Below, piece by piece: positions 60,046 through 64,000 of a stretch of 64,000 nucleotides of DNA. Numbering within the stretch: the stretch's first letter is position 1; each line of letters starts with the position of its first letter. The translations under genes were made by a program, and so were the position numbers. A model generated the notes under the pieces. That model did no database searches. It saw nothing but the letters and a program-made list of their open reading frames with translations, and was not told the DNA's origin. Source of the stretch: Leucophora obtusa (taxonomy: Eukaryota; Arthropoda; Insecta; Diptera; Anthomyiidae); assembly GCA_949987735.1 (NCBI GenBank), contig OX465298.1, positions 13,770,279-13,834,278 of the forward strand. The letters are read 5' to 3'.

Positions 60046-60679
60046 TATTAGACCGAACCACTTTATAGAGAGAAAAAAAGGGCGCGGTACACCTTCGACT
60101 ATAAAGTATTTTTGCAAGGCAATTTAGAAATATTTTTGTTTTTTGCCGCAAGAGGGGTCGCCTTTTTTAGTTTTTCGTTATAGCTTTGGCATTTGGAGTC
60201 GGATTTTAAAGTGATTTTTTGCCGGGAGAAGACTAGTGTGTTACTATAAAGAAAAAAATCCAAAGAAAAAAAAAAATTAAAAAGGCAACCCCTACGTTCG
60301 GCAACAAAAACAAAAAAAAAATTAGAATATTTCTGCTGGAATTGTCGAAAAACTTCCTTAGCAAAACTTTTTTGTGAGCTTTAATTTTCTGCCATTAGGG
60401 TGAACATTACGGTTGTAGCAACTGAGATCTGGTGGGTAAATACTAGAACGTGATACTTTAGGTCAATGGCCCATAGAGCAGAACACTGGTCCCCTCGAAA
60501 GAAAAACATCGATGTATCTTATTTTAAGATCCGACGGTAAATGCCAAAGATATAACGAAAAATGTAAAAAGGCGACCCCTACGTTCGGCAAAAAGAAAAA
60601 CAAATTTCGAAACCTCCCTGCAAAACTAATTTAGATCCGACGGTTTACGGCGAACTTTTTTTTGTGGTACTCTCTAGTA
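60046..60679. mobile_element. Foldback family F, long copy
   Basis: The ends TATTAGACCGAACC and (inverted) TACTAGAGAGTACC are flanked by TA. GGCAACCCCTACGTTCGGC and GGCGACCCCTACGTTCGGC appear as repeated arm pieces, with the middle block TGGGTAAATACTAGAACG shared with 26825-27445 in reverse orientation. Confidence 0.7.
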
Positions 60680-60872
60680 TACATTGATGAAATTTTGTGC
60701 GTAGTATTAATGATTTTGTTCATTGAAAAATCATTTCTTAATTATTTTTGTTGTCATATCTTTTTTTTTTACATATCCCTGAACTCGACTCGAACCCGCA
60801 ATCCATAGAATGTAAACAGTACCGTGTTACCGTTTGTTCTAAATAAAAAAATAAAAAAATAAATGATTGCAG

Positions 60873-61606
60873 TAGAGATGAGCGATATTTTCATACCGGT
60901 GATTTAATCACAGTTATTGATAAATCACTGGTAACGGCAGTGATCAAATATTTCAAGTCGCAGTTACTCCGAATGTCGTTCTTTTAATATTTTTGTACTA
61001 TTCTTTCTTGCAAACTTCATTGTGCACAGTAATACATGTTTTTTTTCAATAACAGTGACTTGCTTTCACACTCTTCTGAATAATATGTCTCCTTCTATCA
61101 TGTCTTTGTTACCGGTCGCAACTATTTTTCTTTTAAGACCCAGTTTTTAGGAATTGATTATCTTTAAACTTAATTTAACGCAGTTTGTAACTGGAATACT
61201 GCTTTTAAAATGTTATTTATTTTGTTTTATTTCAATAAAGAAATAAATTATACTCGAGAAAAAGTTTTTCCGGCAAATTTTTGTTAATAAACTTTGAAAT
61301 GGCTGACAAAATTCATTTTCGGTTTAACTAAATCAAGTTTAACTGATATCTTAAAAACTCGCCATAAATATTATTTCGTTTATTTATCAGAAAATCGAAG
61401 TCTTTTCCATAGAAACACCGTGATCACGATCACAGTTTAAAAGAACAACGATTTGCAAATCACATTCACTGAGAACAATGTTACTGAAAATCGCCCATCT
61501 CTATTACAAACCCGTGATCACGGTCACTGTTTAAAAGAACGGTGATTTAAAAATCACGATCACTGGTAGCAGCGTTATTCAAAAATCACCGGATCGCTCA
61601 TCTCTA
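60873..61606. mobile_element. hAT element, 734 bp, with duplicated right end
   Basis: Target duplications GATTGCAG lie at 60865-60872 and 61607-61614. The ends TAGAGATGAGCGAT and (inverted) TAGAGATGAGCGAT are identical over 14 bp, a typical hAT terminus. A second internal near-terminus, ATCGCCCATCTCTA, lies at 61489-61502. The segments before each (CCGTGATCACGATCAC; CCGTGATCACGGTCAC) are repeats, so the right end has been tandemly duplicated. There is no transposase. Confidence 0.9.
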
Positions 61607-61844
61607 GATTGCAGTATGCGATCCTAGCGTGCATTACTGCAACATATATTAGCAAAATCCAAAAACCCTAATAAAATTATAGCATATCTTGCGGAGTGAT
61701 TGAATATATATAATAAATATAATAAAACATTTAATTAAATTAATGATTTTTTCGTTGATTTAAAAAAATTGTACATTAAATCAATAAATATAATTTTATG
61801 AAATCGATTCATTAATAGTACCTACAAAAATTTTATCAATGTAT

Positions 61845-62065
61845 TCTTGTGGCTTGGGCCTAAGGAAATCATCAGGGGATGATTTTTGAAAATTTCTATA
61901 AATATTTAGCTAAATAGTTAGCTTAAACTCAATGAGAATTTCTTGTTTTAGACTAGGGGCATTAATAAACATCTTAGATATCAAAACAAAAACTTGTCAC
62001 AGTTTGTTTTGTCATCTTCCAAAATATTACTCTGTTGTTTTCACAGATCTAGAAATATAGCGGTA
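61845..62065 (-). repeat. Dispersed repeat K, copy 4 (inverted)
   Basis: GGGCCTAAGGAAATCATCAG and TTTGTCATCTTCCAAAATAT are the reverse complements of landmarks at 54405-54625. Confidence 0.5.
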
Positions 62066-64000
62066 TTATTAAAATTAAACAAAGGGACGGAGGGACGTTA
62101 ACGTAGAGGGAAAATCAATTCACAACAGATTTCTCTCTAAATTTACGTTTTTTACGGAATGAGAAAAAATAAAAATTTCAACAAAATATGTTTTCAATAT
62201 TTTTTTTAATTTAATTTTTTTATTTTTATGAATTTTAGAACAATTACTGAAATTATTTTTGTTTTTTTTTTAATAAAATTATTAAAAATTCAACAAAGAA
62301 TTTACGTTAAATTTTTTTTCGATTAATCTATTAATTTGTAAATTTTATTCGATGACATGGTTAAGAGAAAAAAAATCCGAAAAATTATTTGCACCATTAA
62401 ACGATTAAAATAATAAGTTGATTAATTGAATACCCCACTTAGTAGTCTTTGAAAAGTTGTTAGTTAAATTGTGAGAGTACTTCAAAATTGTTACGCAAAA
62501 TGTATTGTAAAATAAAAATAAGTGGTGTCCTTAAAGATTGTCACTCACCACCTTTGAACCGATTTTGATCTCTTGAAGCAATTTTGATCTTTTTTAGCAC
62601 TCCACTACTGACGAAAATCGCAAATAATTTGATTAAATATTAAAACTCTCATCAGCTTTTAAATTCCCTTAAAAATTATAAAATCATGTAAGCAATCATT
62701 AAAATTAAATTAAAATTAATTATTACACAAAAAAAAGGAAGATAAATCTCTGTAAAGTAGAACATGGGAAAAAACCTACAAACAAATAAATTTTCGTATT
62801 ATATTTAAAGCAAGTTGTAATCATTAATGAAAATCCCTTGATTTATTTCCACACATTTATAATTAAAATCTCATTACACAAATATTTTTCGTTTTTTTGT
62901 TTAAACAAACCAAAATAGCGTGCATTTAATTAATTATAATATAAAATTATTATGACAGCAAAAATTACACTAAAACACACATCAACGCCTTGCGGTTAAC
63001 AAACAAACGTATGCTCGCAAATTCTTGTTAACACTTTTATAACGAAATAATAAAACGTAAAGGCAATAAAAACAAACTTCCGTTTCCGTTTGATAAAAGA
63101 ATTCATAAAAAATATATTTAAAAAAAATCTGCTGACATAATAATATTTAAAACAATTTTATTAAAAAATGTTTAATAAAAAACTTACACTTTTTAATTTA
63201 TTCCAAAAAGAGCAATTTTTGTAGGCCTTATACTCGTAATTGTAATTTAGGCCCTTTGCAACTAAACTAATTAAAAATTGATAAAAGAGTTTAAAATTTC
63301 TTTATTTATTTTATTATTCAAATTTTTTTTCAAATTTCATGGAAATTTGGTTTAGGTTTTATTTAGCCAGTTCGCACGCACCCTAAATATCAATTATTCA
63401 TGTTTTAATGTAATTATTTTTAAACCAACAATATTTTCAACACTTGAACTAAAAGAGTTATGGCTTTCGAACGTAATGTGTCACAATATAGTCTTATTGA
63501 AAAGCCAACAGAACACCTCAATCCTTTTGGTTATTGATTATGTGTTATGAATAATTAATGATTTTTTAATTATATGGATAAATTTCATATGGTTGCTGTG
63601 TACAGAAGTGAAGACATTAATTAAAGTAAACGACCTCTTGCCAAAATAACATCGAAAATATCTTAATTAACATAAAATTTGGGAATATTTAATATAAGAC
63701 TACTACACACGTTTAACACTGTAATGGATAAAAACTGCAAATAATGATGTAAGAATATCTAAAGTTCAGTAGTAGTTTCTTTAGTAACAGATACTTATAG
63801 ATATTTCAAATTTTGGCGACCAACGCCCGGCTCTTAATAACATTTGCAACATTACTTAATGATGTGTCGATTTAAATAGAAGCCAACTAATAAAATAAAC
63901 TAGATTTAAAAAGCTATTTTGGCAACTGACCCCTTTAGAAAACAAATGCTATATCAAATCAGAAGTCTATTATAACATAAAATGTTAATTCGAAAATGAG
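62066..64000. other. A+T-rich non-coding stretch to the window edge
   Basis: I see no gene, exon with splice sites, RNA gene or clear mobile element in this stretch. Confidence 0.4.

Overview
The window looks like gene-poor, A+T-rich nuclear DNA from a higher fly (Diptera, probably a calyptrate such as a blowfly or house-fly relative). The reasons are long runs of A/T, one short protein-coding exon with a consensus eukaryotic splice donor, mauritiana-type mariner remnants, and a very dense load of small inverted-repeat transposons. There is no bacterial-style gene organisation. Almost every open frame of 60-150 codons is a chance frame or a translated repeat.

The only confident host gene feature is a minus-strand exon at 549-875: a proline-rich N-terminus followed by an alpha-helical segment, ending at a GTAAGA donor. 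The gene continues past the left edge. The rest of the window is therefore either its upstream flank or a very long first intron.

Layout. 1-4 kb: the exon, leader-like repeats, a 30-bp minisatellite and an LTR-like promoter with three heat-shock-element-like blocks ahead of a TATA box. 5-20 kb: foldback elements, TA-flanked inverted-repeat elements, a hAT MITE filled with a minisatellite, two strong hairpins, a mariner C-terminal remnant and the first tRNA-module transposons. 20-28 kb: a piggyBac-type MITE (TTAA duplication) and a mariner N-terminal remnant. 28-36 kb: a roughly 335-bp satellite array between inverted copies of another repeat. 36-46 kb: Harbinger-like, pogo-like and deeply nested elements. 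46-54 kb: more tRNA-module elements hit by hAT and TA-specific insertions. 54-62 kb: a decayed LTR-retrotransposon gag region broken by a hAT MITE and by a Transib element, then another hAT element.

Most notable. (1) A non-autonomous Transib element (56845-57885) has a CGGCG duplication, a left end reading CACAGTG - 23 bp - ACAAAAATA and a right end reading CACTATG - 13 bp - ACAAAAATC, closely resembling a V(D)J recombination-signal pair. (2) At least two different TIR-element families carry paired tRNA-like (Pol III A/B box) modules inside them. (3) An exact 18-nt motif, CGTATGATTAATATTAAT, occurs five times on both strands, plus variants including a three-copy cluster, all in the first 26 kb. 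(4) Insertions inside insertions, several with intact target-site duplications, allow a relative chronology.

All family assignments rest on target-site duplications, terminal repeats and translated motifs read by eye. No database search was run.
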